This document shows positions 52,676 through 61,502 of a stretch of 64,000 bases of DNA, one piece after another. The stretch is from CBDCVY01 sp965223245 (GTDB lineage Bacteria > Nitrospinota > Nitrospinia > Nitrospinales > Nitrospinaceae). The position numbers were made by a program, and so were the translations under genes. How positions within the stretch are numbered: the stretch's first letter is position 1; every line of letters begins with the position of its first letter. The notes beneath the pieces were generated by a model, which was not told where the DNA came from, did no database searches, and was given only the letters and a program-made list of their open reading frames with translations. Location of the stretch: NCBI GenBank assembly GCA_965223245.1, contig CBDCVY010000013.1, forward strand, positions 62,001 through 126,000, given 5' to 3'.

Positions 52676-54487
52676 CTAGGTTTGCAGGGTGGGGGATCGT
52701 GTTTCGTTTTCTACCATACTTTGAATACCCTCTCGTCCGAAATGGTCTAAATACAATAAAAAGTGCTCCCGAGATAGATAATTCCATATTTTTCGAGATG
52801 GAAAGTTTTTATCGAGAATGTTATCGAATTCCTGATAAACATCCATTACTTCATCCTTAGGCATCCCTTCTTGAATTTCATAATCAAACATGATGGCCAT
52901 ATCGCGCTTGGGATCATGAATAATTCGGTCAATGAAAAATTTTTCAGGGTTATGGTAAATAGCGGAGTCTTTTTCTAATGTGAAAATCGATTGACCTACA
53001 GAATGAATGATTCCAGATCCTAATTCTCCGTTTCGAGATGTAAATTCAATAGTATCCTCTGCCTCTTCACGTTTCTCTGTGGGAAACCCAAAAAACAAAT
53101 ATAGGTGGTTCCAAATGCCAGCTTTTGAGCTATTTTGTAAAACGATTTGTTCGGTTTTTTGATCACACCCTTTTTCAATTATGGATAAAATCCGATCATT
53201 GGCACTTTCCAACCCAAAAAACAGCATGATAAATCCTGCCTGGTAAACTTCTCGAAAAAGATCTACAGATTCGACCGAGTCAGCTTCAAATTTGAGCATC
53301 CCCAAAGCACGCATATCCAATTTGATTTTTGAGATTGCTCGAGACATTCGTTTAAAGGCGTTAGGGGAAATAGCTTCATCAGAAAAGGTAAAATACCTTG
53401 TTTTGTATCTTTTACTGAGAAAGTCAAGGTCCTCTGCAACACGATCCTCATTTTCTTTTCTATAAAATGAATCGTAGATATGGCTATGCGTGCAGAAAGT
53501 ACATTTGCCCCAATAACAACCACGACTTGCCATGTAGGGTAATACGGGGTAGGGCATTAAATATTTTTCTAATGGCAATTGATCAAAGGTTGGTCGGGTT
53601 AGCTGATCGTAAGGAAGAGATTCTGCCTTAGGATTTTGAATCACCCGGTCATTTTCTAAGTAAATAAGGTTGGGGACTTCACTTAAGCTTCCCCCTGCTT
53701 TTAGCTGTTCGACTAACCGGAGTAAGGGCAGTTCGCCTTCAAAAAGAATTAGGCTATGGAAAAACTTTTCAAATAATGCTTTCTTAGATTCAATGATGTT
53801 GAGGTGACGGGTAAATACGCTACCTCCTACAACTATGTGCAAGTTAGGAAAGTTTTCTCTTAATATCCTTGCTAATGTCAAACCTGGTATTACTTGCCCA
53901 ACATGGATAATGGAAATACCAACAAGTCCGTATTTTCTCCAATCGGTACGATTACCTAAACTATTTTTAAACAGGTCTAAATAGGGATTAGTTTCTGAGT
54001 TCACTGTTTCGGCTAGAATTCCTTCTAAGTTTTCTTCAGGGTTTCCTCTCATAAAAAAAGATTCGAGATCGATGCGGCTTGGATAATAGGCATAAGAAAT
54101 GAGCTGCATGGCAACTTTCAGGGTTGTGAAGGCCTGTTTGTAAACAGGAAACTGAAAAAAAAGCTCTTCGCTTCTCAAAACTCCCTTAGATTGATCCACA
54201 GAAGATAAGATTGAATCTAGATATTCTGTGTCATTTAAAATTTCACGATAGGTAGATTTTAATTGGCTCTCTTCCTGGGTGTAGGCGGGTTTTTGCAAGC
54301 GATCTTGAATAATCTTTAAACACTTTTCCAGGTAAGGACGCGATAAAAAAGTATCGTAGCTTTCAATATTTAAGTCAAATTGATCTACAGGATGACCCTT
54401 GGCTTCCAAAAAGGCAGTCAAGGTAGGTAAGGCCAAGTAGGGTTGACTTGGAAACCATTGCGGAGGAAAAACAAGGGCTGTTTTCAT
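52676..54487 (-). CDS. B12-binding radical SAM enzyme
   Basis: 603 residues. The N-terminal 260 residues form a cobalamin-binding-type domain (KTALVFPPQWFPSQPYLALPTL), with a long helical insert at 60-140. The radical SAM core holds the cluster motif RGCYWGKCTFC (CxxxCxxC) near residue 325 and ISIIHVGQVIPG and IVVGGSVFT glycine stretches in the binding domain. Substrate unknown. Unlike the one at 3761 it has no TPR tail. It stands alone with a 330-base gap upstream. Confidence 0.85.
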   Translation of the reverse strand: MKTALVFPPQWFPSQPYLALPTLTAFLEAKGHPVDQFDLNIESYDTFLSRPYLEKCLKIIQDRLQKPAYTQEESQLKSTYREILNDTEYLDSILSSVDQSKGVLRSEELFFQFPVYKQAFTTLKVAMQLISYAYYPSRIDLESFFMRGNPEENLEGILAETVNSETNPYLDLFKNSLGNRTDWRKYGLVGISIIHVGQVIPGLTLARILRENFPNLHIVVGGSVFTRHLNIIESKKALFEKFFHSLILFEGELPLLRLVEQLKAGGSLSEVPNLIYLENDRVIQNPKAESLPYDQLTRPTFDQLPLEKYLMPYPVLPYMASRGCYWGKCTFCTHSHIYDSFYRKENEDRVAEDLDFLSKRYKTRYFTFSDEAISPNAFKRMSRAISKIKLDMRALGMLKFEADSVESVDLFREVYQAGFIMLFFGLESANDRILSIIEKGCDQKTEQIVLQNSSKAGIWNHLYLFFGFPTEKREEAEDTIEFTSRNGELGSGIIHSVGQSIFTLEKDSAIYHNPEKFFIDRIIHDPKRDMAIMFDYEIQEGMPKDEVMDVYQEFDNILDKNFPSRKIWNYLSREHFLLYLDHFGREGIQSMVENETRSPTLQT

Positions 54488-54614
54488 TTACAATTAACCA
54501 ATTGAAAATATTTCTTTTTAGGAAAATTCTTAAAACACATCATAGAATTACTGATTTAGCATGTCAATAATTGGCAAATTTTATTTTATTTATGAGAATA
54601 GGAAAAACGTTAAG

Positions 54615-54643
54615 TTACCTTTATGGAAACCATAAATAGGTAA
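54615..54643. repeat. 12-bp inverted repeat with two-base bulge
   Basis: TTACCT-TTATGG, AAA, CCATAA-AT-AGGTAA. The centre is almost a perfect palindrome of 12 bp arms interrupted by AT on one side. No T run follows, so an operator or RNA element is likelier than a terminator. Confidence 0.55.
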
Positions 54644-54680
54644 AAAGGGCCATCTCTTTATTTCTCAGAGTCTAATGCTC

Positions 54681-54710
54681 TTGACACTCCATTAGGGAAA
54701 CTTATATAAT
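54681..54710 (+). promoter_or_regulatory. Consensus sigma-70 promoter
   Basis: TTGACA (54681-54686), 18-base spacer, TATAAT (54705-54710). It drives the gene at 54818 after a leader of about 100 bases. Confidence 0.85.
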
Positions 54711-54817
54711 GCCGGGTAAATCCCAGGAAAAGTTCATAACTCCTTACTTCTTAAAGGGTTAAAGAACCGTTTTTTGAGAAATATTTTTGTGTTTGATTAA
54801 TATAAGGAGAAAATGCC

Positions 54818-55444
54818 TTGAGTGAGCAAGAAACTAAGTCAAATCCCGAAGAAGAAACACAAATTCCGGAAGAAGGGAAAGGTCCAGAGGATGACTCTCA
54901 AAGATCTGAAGATCCTCTAGGAGATCTTTCTGACCTGGAAAAAATAAAAAAAGAGTTAGAAGCTGAAAAAGCAAAGGCCGCTCAGGAACTCGAAAAAGGT
55001 GAGGAGGATGAAGAGGATTTACGTGAAGTAGATTTTTTACAAAAACTCATCAATTTAACTGTGAAATTTGATCATCATGTCGGTGTTTATTTGATGGCGG
55101 GCTATATTGATTGTGGATTGAAATACGATCATAAATTGGCTGATAGTTATCTTAAACATCTTGCATCGATCCAAGGGTTTTTAAGGCTTTTGGAAAAAGT
55201 AGATGGCATCACACGTGAAGCTGTAACAAAAGACTGTATTATCCGCCTGCGAAGTGTTGTTCAGGAAATCCATAAAAATTTGGTCAAACCTCTTTATAAA
55301 GAAGTCGGTCTAATGAAAAAGAAACCCAAAATGGATAACTTGGAAGATTTTAAACGCGAATGGAATGGAAGGCTAGAAGATCTTCAAAATGCTTGTGACT
55401 TTGAGTATCAAGTTTTAGATGTTAAGAAATTTTGGGTTAATTGA
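54818..55444 (+). CDS. Helical protein of unknown function with acidic N-terminus
   Basis: 208 residues. TTG start: the AAGGAG at 54804-54809 is 8 bases away, and the nearby ATG at 54813 stops after two codons. Residues 1-70 are Glu-rich and then coiled coil (LEKIKKELEAEKAKAAQELEKGEE). Residues 75-205 are all-helical and look well folded: FLQKLINLTVKFDHHVGVYL, LADSYLKHLASIQGFLRLLEKV. No family is recognised. It has the strongest promoter of the right half and its own terminator. By location it is the gateway to the DUF1566/NHL region. Confidence 0.75.
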   Translation: MSEQETKSNPEEETQIPEEGKGPEDDSQRSEDPLGDLSDLEKIKKELEAEKAKAAQELEKGEEDEEDLREVDFLQKLINLTVKFDHHVGVYLMAGYIDCGLKYDHKLADSYLKHLASIQGFLRLLEKVDGITREAVTKDCIIRLRSVVQEIHKNLVKPLYKEVGLMKKKPKMDNLEDFKREWNGRLEDLQNACDFEYQVLDVKKFWVN

Positions 55445-55494
55445 TTAGTTTAATTAATTGGACCTCATTTAATAAGTTAGGATTTTTTTTCAAT

Positions 55495-55537
55495 AAAACC
55501 ACCCAGGCCTGTGTGCTTTTGGGTGGGTTTTGTTTTT
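55495..55537 (+). terminator. Terminator after the helical protein
   Basis: AAAACCACCC (55495-55504) pairs with GGGTGG(G)TTTT (55521-55531) with one bulge, followed by GTTTTTT. Confidence 0.75.
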
Positions 55538-55576
55538 TAAAGAAGTTTAATAGTTGAAATTAATCGAGCGGGTGCA

Positions 55577-56599
55577 ATGCAAAGTGACTTAGAAAATAGT
55601 GAAAACGAGATTGACTCTGAAAAAGAAGATTTAACTGAGTCTGCTTTAGAATTAAAGGATGCAGAGACTCTTCCTGAAGAGCAACCCAAATGGAAAGAGG
55701 TTGACCATTCCAAACTATATATATGGGTTGCGGATTCCGGAAACGATAGAATCCAAAAGTTCGATGGAAATGGTAAATTTCTTTTTGAATTTGGTCGATC
55801 AGCGGGAACTCGCCCTCCTTATGAGTCGGGTCATTTTAAAGGACCCTTTGGCATAGCTGTGGATCAAGAAGGAAACGTCTGGGTAGCAGATACAGGTTGT
55901 CATCGTATCCAAAAATTTGACCCTGAAGGAGATTTCATTTTAGAGTTTGGAACTGAAGGATATGGTCAAGACAAATTTTATTGGCCTGAATCCTTAATCG
56001 CAGAACCGGGTGGTACCATTTTAGTTGCTGATACTCACAACCATTGCTTAAAACGATTTGATGAAGATGGCGAATTTTTACTTGGGTTTGGCTTTGCCGG
56101 TGATTTTGATGGGTTTTGTAAATTCCCTACGGGTGTTGCCGTTGATGGGGAAGGTAATATTTATGTTGCAGATAGAGATAACCAAAGAGTCCAAATTTTC
56201 AATGAAGACGGACAATTTCTGTCAAAGTTTGGAGAATATGGGTTTGAAGAAGGACGGTTTAATTTTCCTTGTGATATAACCGTTCGAGGAGATGGTACTT
56301 TACTGGTTTCTGAAAAAAGTCAAAATAGAGTTCAAATTTTTGATCGAGATGGAAATTATTTAGGTTATTTTGGAGAATATGGAAAAAGAGACAGTCAGTT
56401 CAATTGCCCCATGGCGATTGAAGAAGACCCCTATGGTTTTGTTTTTGTAGTAGATACTTTGAATAACCGTATTCAAAAGTTTGATCCTGAATTAAATTTT
56501 ATGTCCAAATGGGGTTCGGTAGGTGGTGAAGAGAAACAATTTAAAAATCCTTCAGGGCTTTGTCTGTCATGGGAACCAGATTGGGCACCTGCGGATTAG
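55577..56599 (+). CDS. NHL-repeat propeller protein with acidic N-terminus
   Basis: 340 residues. The first 45 are acidic (LENSENEIDSEKEDLTE). About six NHL blades follow: WVADSGNDRIQKFD, WVADTGCHRIQKFD, LVADTHNHCLKRFD, YVADRDNQRVQIFN, LVSEKSQNRVQIFD, FVVDTLNNRIQKFD. It probably forms a closed six-bladed propeller. No signal peptide. The stop is 17 bases from the DUF1566 gene, and four genes to 58507 look like one operon (propeller, DUF1566, TPR, LRR). Confidence 0.92.
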   Translation: MQSDLENSENEIDSEKEDLTESALELKDAETLPEEQPKWKEVDHSKLYIWVADSGNDRIQKFDGNGKFLFEFGRSAGTRPPYESGHFKGPFGIAVDQEGNVWVADTGCHRIQKFDPEGDFILEFGTEGYGQDKFYWPESLIAEPGGTILVADTHNHCLKRFDEDGEFLLGFGFAGDFDGFCKFPTGVAVDGEGNIYVADRDNQRVQIFNEDGQFLSKFGEYGFEEGRFNFPCDITVRGDGTLLVSEKSQNRVQIFDRDGNYLGYFGEYGKRDSQFNCPMAIEEDPYGFVFVVDTLNNRIQKFDPELNFMSKWGSVGGEEKQFKNPSGLCLSWEPDWAPAD

Positions 56600-56616
56600 G
56601 ATTTTTTGGAGTAATT

Positions 56617-57246
56617 TTGAGTCCAGTGCGAAAATTTGTATTGAATAAATATTTTGTTGGAATGGTTCTTTTCGGGTTAGGTGTTTTTTTTGCTGATATT
56701 TCTGCCAAAGCAGAAGATAAAACAATGGAAAAAGATCCAGAGTTTATGGGGCAGATTCTTACCTTAACCGAGCCTAAAGCCGAAGTGGGACAATCGAAGA
56801 ACCCGCGTTTTAAGGACAATCAGGATGGCACTGTTACTGATTTAAATATGAAACTTATTTGGGCCAAAGTTGATTCTTATCAACGTTTGAAAAAGTGGAT
56901 TAACTGGGATATGGCTCAGGATTATATAAAAGAGCTTAACGAAAAAAAATTTGGTGGGGCTGATAATTGGAGATTGCCATCCCGGAAAGAGTTGGCGAGC
57001 CTGTTTGATGAAAATGTTTCTATCCCTTGGAATTATTATTGGACTAAAAATGAGGTGCACTTGGATCCAATTTTTGGAAATAGTCATTGTTGTTATTGGA
57101 CAGGCGAAGAGTATAAAAAAGATATGGCTTGGGGTTTTAACTTTATTCGAGGAAAAGCCTATTTGAGTAAGAAGGGTGGAAATCAATTATCTTTAACAGT
57201 AATCCGAGCTGTTAGAGAATTAGAAATGACAAGCCAGAAAAAGTAA
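56617..57246 (+). CDS. DUF1566 protein with signal peptide
   Basis: Start at the TTG at 56617 because GGAG lies 5 bases upstream; the frame also runs on to 56560. The 209-residue chain has a hydrophobic signal (about 12-30, ending ISAKAED), making it the only DUF1566 protein here with one. The DUF1566 domain follows at residues about 65-205: NPRFKDNQDGTVTDLNMKLIWAK, DNWRLPSRKELASLFD, WTGEEYK and VIRAVREL. DUF1566 is a C-type-lectin-like fold, often in surface or sensory proteins. Confidence 0.85.
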   Translation: MSPVRKFVLNKYFVGMVLFGLGVFFADISAKAEDKTMEKDPEFMGQILTLTEPKAEVGQSKNPRFKDNQDGTVTDLNMKLIWAKVDSYQRLKKWINWDMAQDYIKELNEKKFGGADNWRLPSRKELASLFDENVSIPWNYYWTKNEVHLDPIFGNSHCCYWTGEEYKKDMAWGFNFIRGKAYLSKKGGNQLSLTVIRAVRELEMTSQKK

Positions 57247-57268
57247 TTCCTATAAGGCTGGTTGAATA

Positions 57269-58084
57269 ATGAATGCTGAAAATGAGAATAATCCTGAAGA
57301 GTCTTCATCAGAAGATACGCAGGAAATACAAGGAGAGGAAGAACATTTAAGTAAAAACTTCCAGGAAATGGAAGATGATCCTCTTGAAAGAGCTCAAAAA
57401 GAAGGTGGTGAAGAAGCCGAGTTTGATCTTCCCGCCCAGATTGATGAATTTCGCAAACAAATTTTAGAAGAACCTGAAAACTGTATTCATCATTACAACT
57501 TGGCCGAGGCCTTAGAAGAACTTGGAGAACATGAGGAGGCGAAATCAGAATATGAATTAGCCCTTCATTTGGATAAAGAAAAGGAATATCATTCTATCAT
57601 TCATTATGGATTAGGGAACTTTCACTACGGAACATTACTATCAGGTATCCAATCGGTGGTGGTAAAAAGCTCTGTAGGATTGCACTCATCACATAAACCT
57701 GGTGGAAACATTACAGAAGTAAACGATTTAGATTATTCGATTCCCATTGAGAATTTGGAAAAAGCTTTAGAATACCTTCCCTTGCTTAAAGCGGATGATG
57801 ATATTGTAGATTTTATTAGCAAAGAGGCTCCGGCTTTATTGGGAAATATTTATTATAAATGGGCTTCTGATTTAATTGATAAGGCAAGGCAAATTGACAA
57901 ATATGGTGATGAGATCAAAGATGTGAAGCAGTCGTTAAAACTTTTAAAGAAAACAATTGAAGTTGATCCTAACCACTCTCAAGCAAGCTTGACAGTTAAA
58001 TACGCGAAAAAAATGTTGGCAGAAGGCTGGAAAGTTTATGATGAGTATGGTTTTGAGGCTAAGCATATTGAGGGGTTAGATTAG
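57269..58084 (+). CDS. TPR-like protein with acidic N-terminus
   Basis: 271 residues. The first 60 are Glu-rich (NNPEESSSEDTQEIQGEEEH). CIHHYNLAEALEELGEHEEAKSEYELALHLD is a clear TPR unit, followed by a region that contains HKPGGNITEVNDLDYSIPIENLEKALEYLP and a further helical pair near the end (IEVDPNHSQASLTVKYAKKML). No signal peptide. Member of the propeller-DUF1566-TPR-LRR operon. Confidence 0.85.
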   Translation: MNAENENNPEESSSEDTQEIQGEEEHLSKNFQEMEDDPLERAQKEGGEEAEFDLPAQIDEFRKQILEEPENCIHHYNLAEALEELGEHEEAKSEYELALHLDKEKEYHSIIHYGLGNFHYGTLLSGIQSVVVKSSVGLHSSHKPGGNITEVNDLDYSIPIENLEKALEYLPLLKADDDIVDFISKEAPALLGNIYYKWASDLIDKARQIDKYGDEIKDVKQSLKLLKKTIEVDPNHSQASLTVKYAKKMLAEGWKVYDEYGFEAKHIEGLD

Positions 58085-58111
58085 TTAAAAAAATAAAAAT
58101 TTCTGAAACTT

Positions 58112-58507
58112 ATGGCAGATATAAAAAAATTAATTAAAGACCATTTAAGCAAAGATGGGCAGGTGCTCAGTTTAAGAGCGAAGTTTATTCGAGAAGTGGG
58201 TGCGAAAGAATTAGCCCAGTGTGAGGAATTGTCAAAACTGAGATCGTTAGATTTATCTCAAAATGATATTGGCGATGAGGGTGTGAAAGCGATCGCAAAC
58301 TCAGAGGTTTTTGAAAATTTGCGAACCTTAAATTTGAAATCAAATAGAATCTCAGATGAAGGAGCAGAATACTTGGCAAACTCAAAAACATTGAGTAATT
58401 TACGGAGCATTCAGTTGGTTGTAAATAACCTTACTGAGGAGGGTGAGCGTGCTCTCATGAATTCGACCCAACTGATAAACCTTACATCATTGAAACTTCA
58501 GGTTTAA
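58112..58507 (+). CDS. Leucine-rich-repeat protein (ribonuclease-inhibitor type)
   Basis: 131 residues with three to four LRR units: LRSLDLSQNDIGDEGVKAIA, LRTLNLKSNRISDEGAEYLA, LRSIQLVVNNLTEEGERALM, LTSLKLQV. The x-L-x-L-x-x-N-x-I-x-D-E-G pattern is RNI-like. LRR domains mediate protein binding. The last gene of the four-gene operon; no terminator is visible after it. Confidence 0.9.
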   Translation: MADIKKLIKDHLSKDGQVLSLRAKFIREVGAKELAQCEELSKLRSLDLSQNDIGDEGVKAIANSEVFENLRTLNLKSNRISDEGAEYLANSKTLSNLRSIQLVVNNLTEEGERALMNSTQLINLTSLKLQV

Positions 58508-58812
58508 AGATTTTCCGGAAGATTAGATAGGGGTTGAATAAGTTATTTAAAATCAATTAGTTGCGATAAGAATATTATTGGGAATTTAAGTCTTGACTTA
58601 GTTTGCGGGTTCTGATAATTTTTGCTAAACCTCGTGAAGGATAATACACTTTGGAGTTGTCCGAACTAGGGGCCTTATTGAAAAAATCAAGATTATTTGT
58701 AAGACTCGCTTTTTCCTTTGGAAGGCATTATCAATAAATTTCAAGTCTATTGGCTTTTAATTTATAGTTTAAAAATTTTTCCATCACCTAAAATTTTTGA
58801 AAGGGGGAGCAC
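58508..58812. promoter_or_regulatory. 305-base gap with promoter and possible structured leader
   Basis: A weak promoter at 58593-58621 would give a leader of about 185 bases for the gene at 58813. TTATTGA (58675-58681) and TCAATAA (58731-58737) are long-range inverted arms enclosing a CCTTTGGAAGG hairpin. No frame is convincing. Confidence 0.5.
58593..58621 (+). promoter_or_regulatory. Possible promoter of the exported protein gene
   Basis: TTGACT (58593-58598), 17 bases, TAATTT (58616-58621). Alternatively GATAAT at 58614 with a 15-base spacer. Confidence 0.4.
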
Positions 58813-59304
58813 ATGTTAAAGAAAGCTGTTGCTGTTTTAGCTGCAGGCTTGGTTCTTGTGGTTTTTAGCTCCATGGCTACTGCCAACGAAACCACTTTGA
58901 AAGCAGGAGGGACTTCAGTTTGTGAGAATGCTTCTTGGATCGCTTATAACACTAGCGAATCAGAGAATACTAAATTGACATTTAATATTGGTCCACAAGC
59001 TTATGGTTGGGGTAAAGACACCACCCGAGAAATTCCTCCCGGAGGATACCAAGCAAATGCTTTAGAAAGAAAAACTACTTTTAAAAATCAAGGTCCTGCA
59101 GACGTTGTAGTTAACTGTCAACGACAGCGTTTTGACCGCCATGACTGGAAAATTGATGCTGGTTCCGGTAAAACCTACCAGAGCAATTACCACATGGATC
59201 ACGTTCAACCTGGTACATATATTGAGCCTGGAATGGGTGTACCAACTGGTACCGAACGTGGTATTGGCGCTGTTACTGGACATCGATCAGAAGCTAATCG
59301 TTAA
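58813..59304 (+). CDS. Small exported protein of unknown function
   Basis: 163 residues with a textbook signal peptide (MLKKAVAVLAAGLVLVVFSSMATANE). The mature chain is polar and Gly/Thr-rich with two cysteines (GGTSVCENASWIAYN; VVVNCQRQRF) that may pair. It has a strong AAAGGGGGAG ribosome site and a perfect terminator, which suggests an abundant periplasmic or surface protein. No family is recognised. Confidence 0.8.
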   Translation: MLKKAVAVLAAGLVLVVFSSMATANETTLKAGGTSVCENASWIAYNTSESENTKLTFNIGPQAYGWGKDTTREIPPGGYQANALERKTTFKNQGPADVVVNCQRQRFDRHDWKIDAGSGKTYQSNYHMDHVQPGTYIEPGMGVPTGTERGIGAVTGHRSEANR

Positions 59305-59326
59305 TTCGTTTTAGATTTTTTTTGTT

Positions 59327-59362
59327 AAAAGCCGGAAGGGTTTTCCTTCCGGCTTTTTTTTT
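59327..59362 (+). terminator. Terminator of the exported protein gene
   Basis: AAAAGCCGGAAGG and CCTTCCGGCTTTT form a perfect 13-bp stem around GTTTT, followed by T. It separates this gene from the DUF1566 array. Confidence 0.95.
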
Positions 59363-59420
59363 GAAACTTATCCTTCATAGCTAAATCTAAATTCATAGCA
59401 AGTGAAATTTGGAGGGATGT

Positions 59421-59915
59421 ATGGAAGAGCGATTTATAGATAATGAGGATGGTACAGTTTCGGACAACCATTCTAAACTAATGTGGATGAAAAATGATTC
59501 TTTTAATGAACTTGGTAAATTTCTTGTTTATAGCCAGGCTAAGAAGTATTTAGCTAAAAAAAATGAGGAGTCTTTTGCAGGTTATAGCGATTGGCGTTTG
59601 CCCGATAAAAAGGAAGCACATTCTCTGTACTATCTAGATAAAGAAAAGTCAGTTATCGATAAATATGAATTAGAGTTGTATATTGATCCTGTATTCTCTC
59701 CAGGAGGAGGATTTGATACTTGGACCAGTAATACTATGGGAAAGATCACTGCTTATGTTTATTCATTTGGTAGTGGAACCGGTGGACATAAAGAAGTTGA
59801 TGATACCTTGAATACTAGCGTAAGGTTAGTGCGTGGGGCTATGGATCCTAAGTTTGCAGAGACTTTAACAAAAATCCCCTCAAAAAAAGGAATGATTATT
59901 ACCGATCAGAGGTAA
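59421..59915 (+). CDS. Single DUF1566 protein
   Basis: Start at the ATG at 59421 behind GGAGGG; 164 residues. The domain spans nearly the whole chain: ERFIDNEDGTVSDNHSKLMWMKNDS, AGYSDWRLPDKKEAHSLYY, LYIDPVFSPGGGFDTWTSN and SVRLVRGAM. No signal peptide. The tail KIPSKKGMIITDQR is extra. It is more than 90 bases from either neighbour, so it may be transcribed on its own or by readthrough. Confidence 0.88.
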   Translation: MEERFIDNEDGTVSDNHSKLMWMKNDSFNELGKFLVYSQAKKYLAKKNEESFAGYSDWRLPDKKEAHSLYYLDKEKSVIDKYELELYIDPVFSPGGGFDTWTSNTMGKITAYVYSFGSGTGGHKEVDDTLNTSVRLVRGAMDPKFAETLTKIPSKKGMIITDQR

Positions 59916-60112
59916 ACTCCATTTATAGAGGCAGAATTTAAGTGTTTGCAATCAATAGGTTTAGTATTGAAAAATAATTAGTCGAATGATATTGTAGCTG
60001 TAATAAATTATTTAAAACTTAAGGTTAGACCTTTTTAAATCGGGCCGGACCCGTGGTCAGTTTTGGTTTGGAATTTAACCTGCTCCATGGATGAGCCCTT
60101 TTTGTGTTTAAT

Positions 60113-60553
60113 ATGGCAGATTGGAAAGAAATTTTTAAAGATAATGGAAATGGAACGATCTCTGATTTTGATTCCGATTTATTGTGGGCAAAAAAAGACT
60201 CCAGGCAGGAATTAGGAAAGTGGCTTAATTGGGATGAAGCGAATTCTTATAAAGATGCCTGTAATGAGCAAAAATATTTAGGTTTTGATGATTGGAGACT
60301 ACCTACTAAAAGTGAAATTCGCGGATTAGTAAAAATAAAGGATGCTTATTACGAATTATTTATGAACCTTCCCCCTAAAAAGAAACGGAATGTATCCGAT
60401 TATCAACCTGGAGGGGAATGGAGTTTGTGGACCTCGGATACACGTTATGATTCTTATGCTTGGAAATGTTATTTCCCCTCTGGTAAGGAAGTGTGTGTCG
60501 ATCAACAGGTCTCAACAACAGGAACATCTGTCCGTTTAGTTCGTGATGCTTAA
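60113..60553 (+). CDS. Single DUF1566 protein
   Basis: 146 residues from the ATG at 60113; a GTG at 60104 is an alternative, and neither has a clear ribosome site. Domain blocks: DNGNGTISDFDSDLLWAKKDSRQELGKWLNWDEA, GFDDWRLPTKSEIRGLV, SLWTSDTRYDSYAW and SVRLVRDA. It lacks the IHIDPLF-type motif of its neighbours and has an extra Lys/Arg segment (LPPKKKRN). Confidence 0.85.
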   Translation: MADWKEIFKDNGNGTISDFDSDLLWAKKDSRQELGKWLNWDEANSYKDACNEQKYLGFDDWRLPTKSEIRGLVKIKDAYYELFMNLPPKKKRNVSDYQPGGEWSLWTSDTRYDSYAWKCYFPSGKEVCVDQQVSTTGTSVRLVRDA

Positions 60554-60598
60554 GTGTGACGGGTACCGGGCTAAAATTTAATTTGGTGAGGGTGCGTT

Positions 60599-61234
60599 AT
60601 GTCTGATGAAGAAATGAATGATGAAGCCGAAGGAAAATCTAAACCTAATGGTGAAATACCGGCTGAGGATTTACTTGAAGACGAATCCTACGAAGTTGAT
60701 GAATGGCTTGGTGATGATAACTGGGATGAAATAGAGGATGAGGAAGAAGAATTTATCCCTGAAGGTCCCAGGTTTGTAGACAATGGCAATGAAACTATAA
60801 GTGATTCTACCAATAACTTAATGTGGAAAAAAAGCGATTCCTTTTCTCAATTTAAATATGGAATCAATTGGTATGAAGCCAATGATTATATTGAAGAATT
60901 AAATGAAAAACAGTTTGCCGGTTATGATGACTGGAGATTATGTGGCTTTGAAGAAGCAAAATCCCTGTTTATGTTTACAATTTCAAATCGGGATAAAGAT
61001 GGAGCGGAAATTCATATTGACCCACTTTTTGAAGAGGGTGGAGGCCATAATACCTGGACATATGAAGAAAAACCGGATTACCAGCAATATGCAATGCTTT
61101 TTAGTTATGTGACGGGAAACGAAAAGTGGGAGCATAAAGATAACGAATATTGCCATGTCCGAGCCGTCCGTGAAGAACAAAAAGAGGAATGGGAGCCAGA
61201 ATGGAGAAGCGAAACAAAAAAATTCGAAAACTAA
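60599..61234 (+). CDS. DUF1566 protein with long acidic N-terminus
   Basis: 211 residues. The first 58 are dominated by Glu/Asp (DEEMNDEAEGKSKPNGEI; WDEIEDEEEEFIPEGPR). DUF1566 follows: RFVDNGNETISDSTNNLMWKKSDS, AGYDDWRLCGFEEAKSLFMF, IHIDPLFEEGGGHNTWT, CHVRAVREE. A cysteine replaces the usual Pro in the DWRLP block. It heads a run of genes 3-40 bases apart through the window edge. Confidence 0.88.
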   Translation: MSDEEMNDEAEGKSKPNGEIPAEDLLEDESYEVDEWLGDDNWDEIEDEEEEFIPEGPRFVDNGNETISDSTNNLMWKKSDSFSQFKYGINWYEANDYIEELNEKQFAGYDDWRLCGFEEAKSLFMFTISNRDKDGAEIHIDPLFEEGGGHNTWTYEEKPDYQQYAMLFSYVTGNEKWEHKDNEYCHVRAVREEQKEEWEPEWRSETKKFEN

Positions 61235-61268
61235 AGCTTGTGTCTATAAACATTTTTAGAGGAATTTA

Positions 61269-61484
61269 ATGGGACACTATATGATTTTCGGAAAAGAAGA
61301 TTGTCCACATACACAAAAAGCCCGAGAAGATTTTAAAAAGAAATGTCGGCCTTTTGTCTATATTGATGTGGATAAGAATCAGCATGGCCTAAAAAAAATG
61401 TTGGAATATTCCAATGGTGAATATGTGGTGCCGGTGATTGTTGATGTAGATAAAGGTGATGTCGAAATTGGTTACACTGATTAA
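61269..61484 (+). CDS. Glutaredoxin-like protein with one active-site cysteine
   Basis: 71 residues. YMIFGKEDCPHTQKAREDFKKK resembles the first strand and helix of glutaredoxin, and YVVPVIVDVDKGDVEIGYTD gives the cis-Pro region and last strand. The active site reads CPHT, so the second cysteine is missing, as in monothiol members, though it lacks the CGFS motif of the iron-sulfur type. It may bind or reduce a partner of the surrounding DUF1566 proteins. Confidence 0.8.
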   Translation: MGHYMIFGKEDCPHTQKAREDFKKKCRPFVYIDVDKNQHGLKKMLEYSNGEYVVPVIVDVDKGDVEIGYTD

Positions 61485-61502
61485 TTAATAAGGAAAAATC
61501 TG

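Larger units (their letters stand above)
54488..54817. promoter_or_regulatory. 330-base divergent region with a hairpin and a strong promoter
   Basis: Between the radical SAM gene and the gene at 54818. Contains the hairpin at 54615-54643 and the promoter at 54681-54710; no coding frame seen. Confidence 0.55.

Noticed and set aside
60041..60053. GC-rich hairpin CGGG-CCGGA-CCCG as a terminator of the DUF1566 gene at 59421
   Set aside because: Stem of only four pairs and no T run; left unlabelled.
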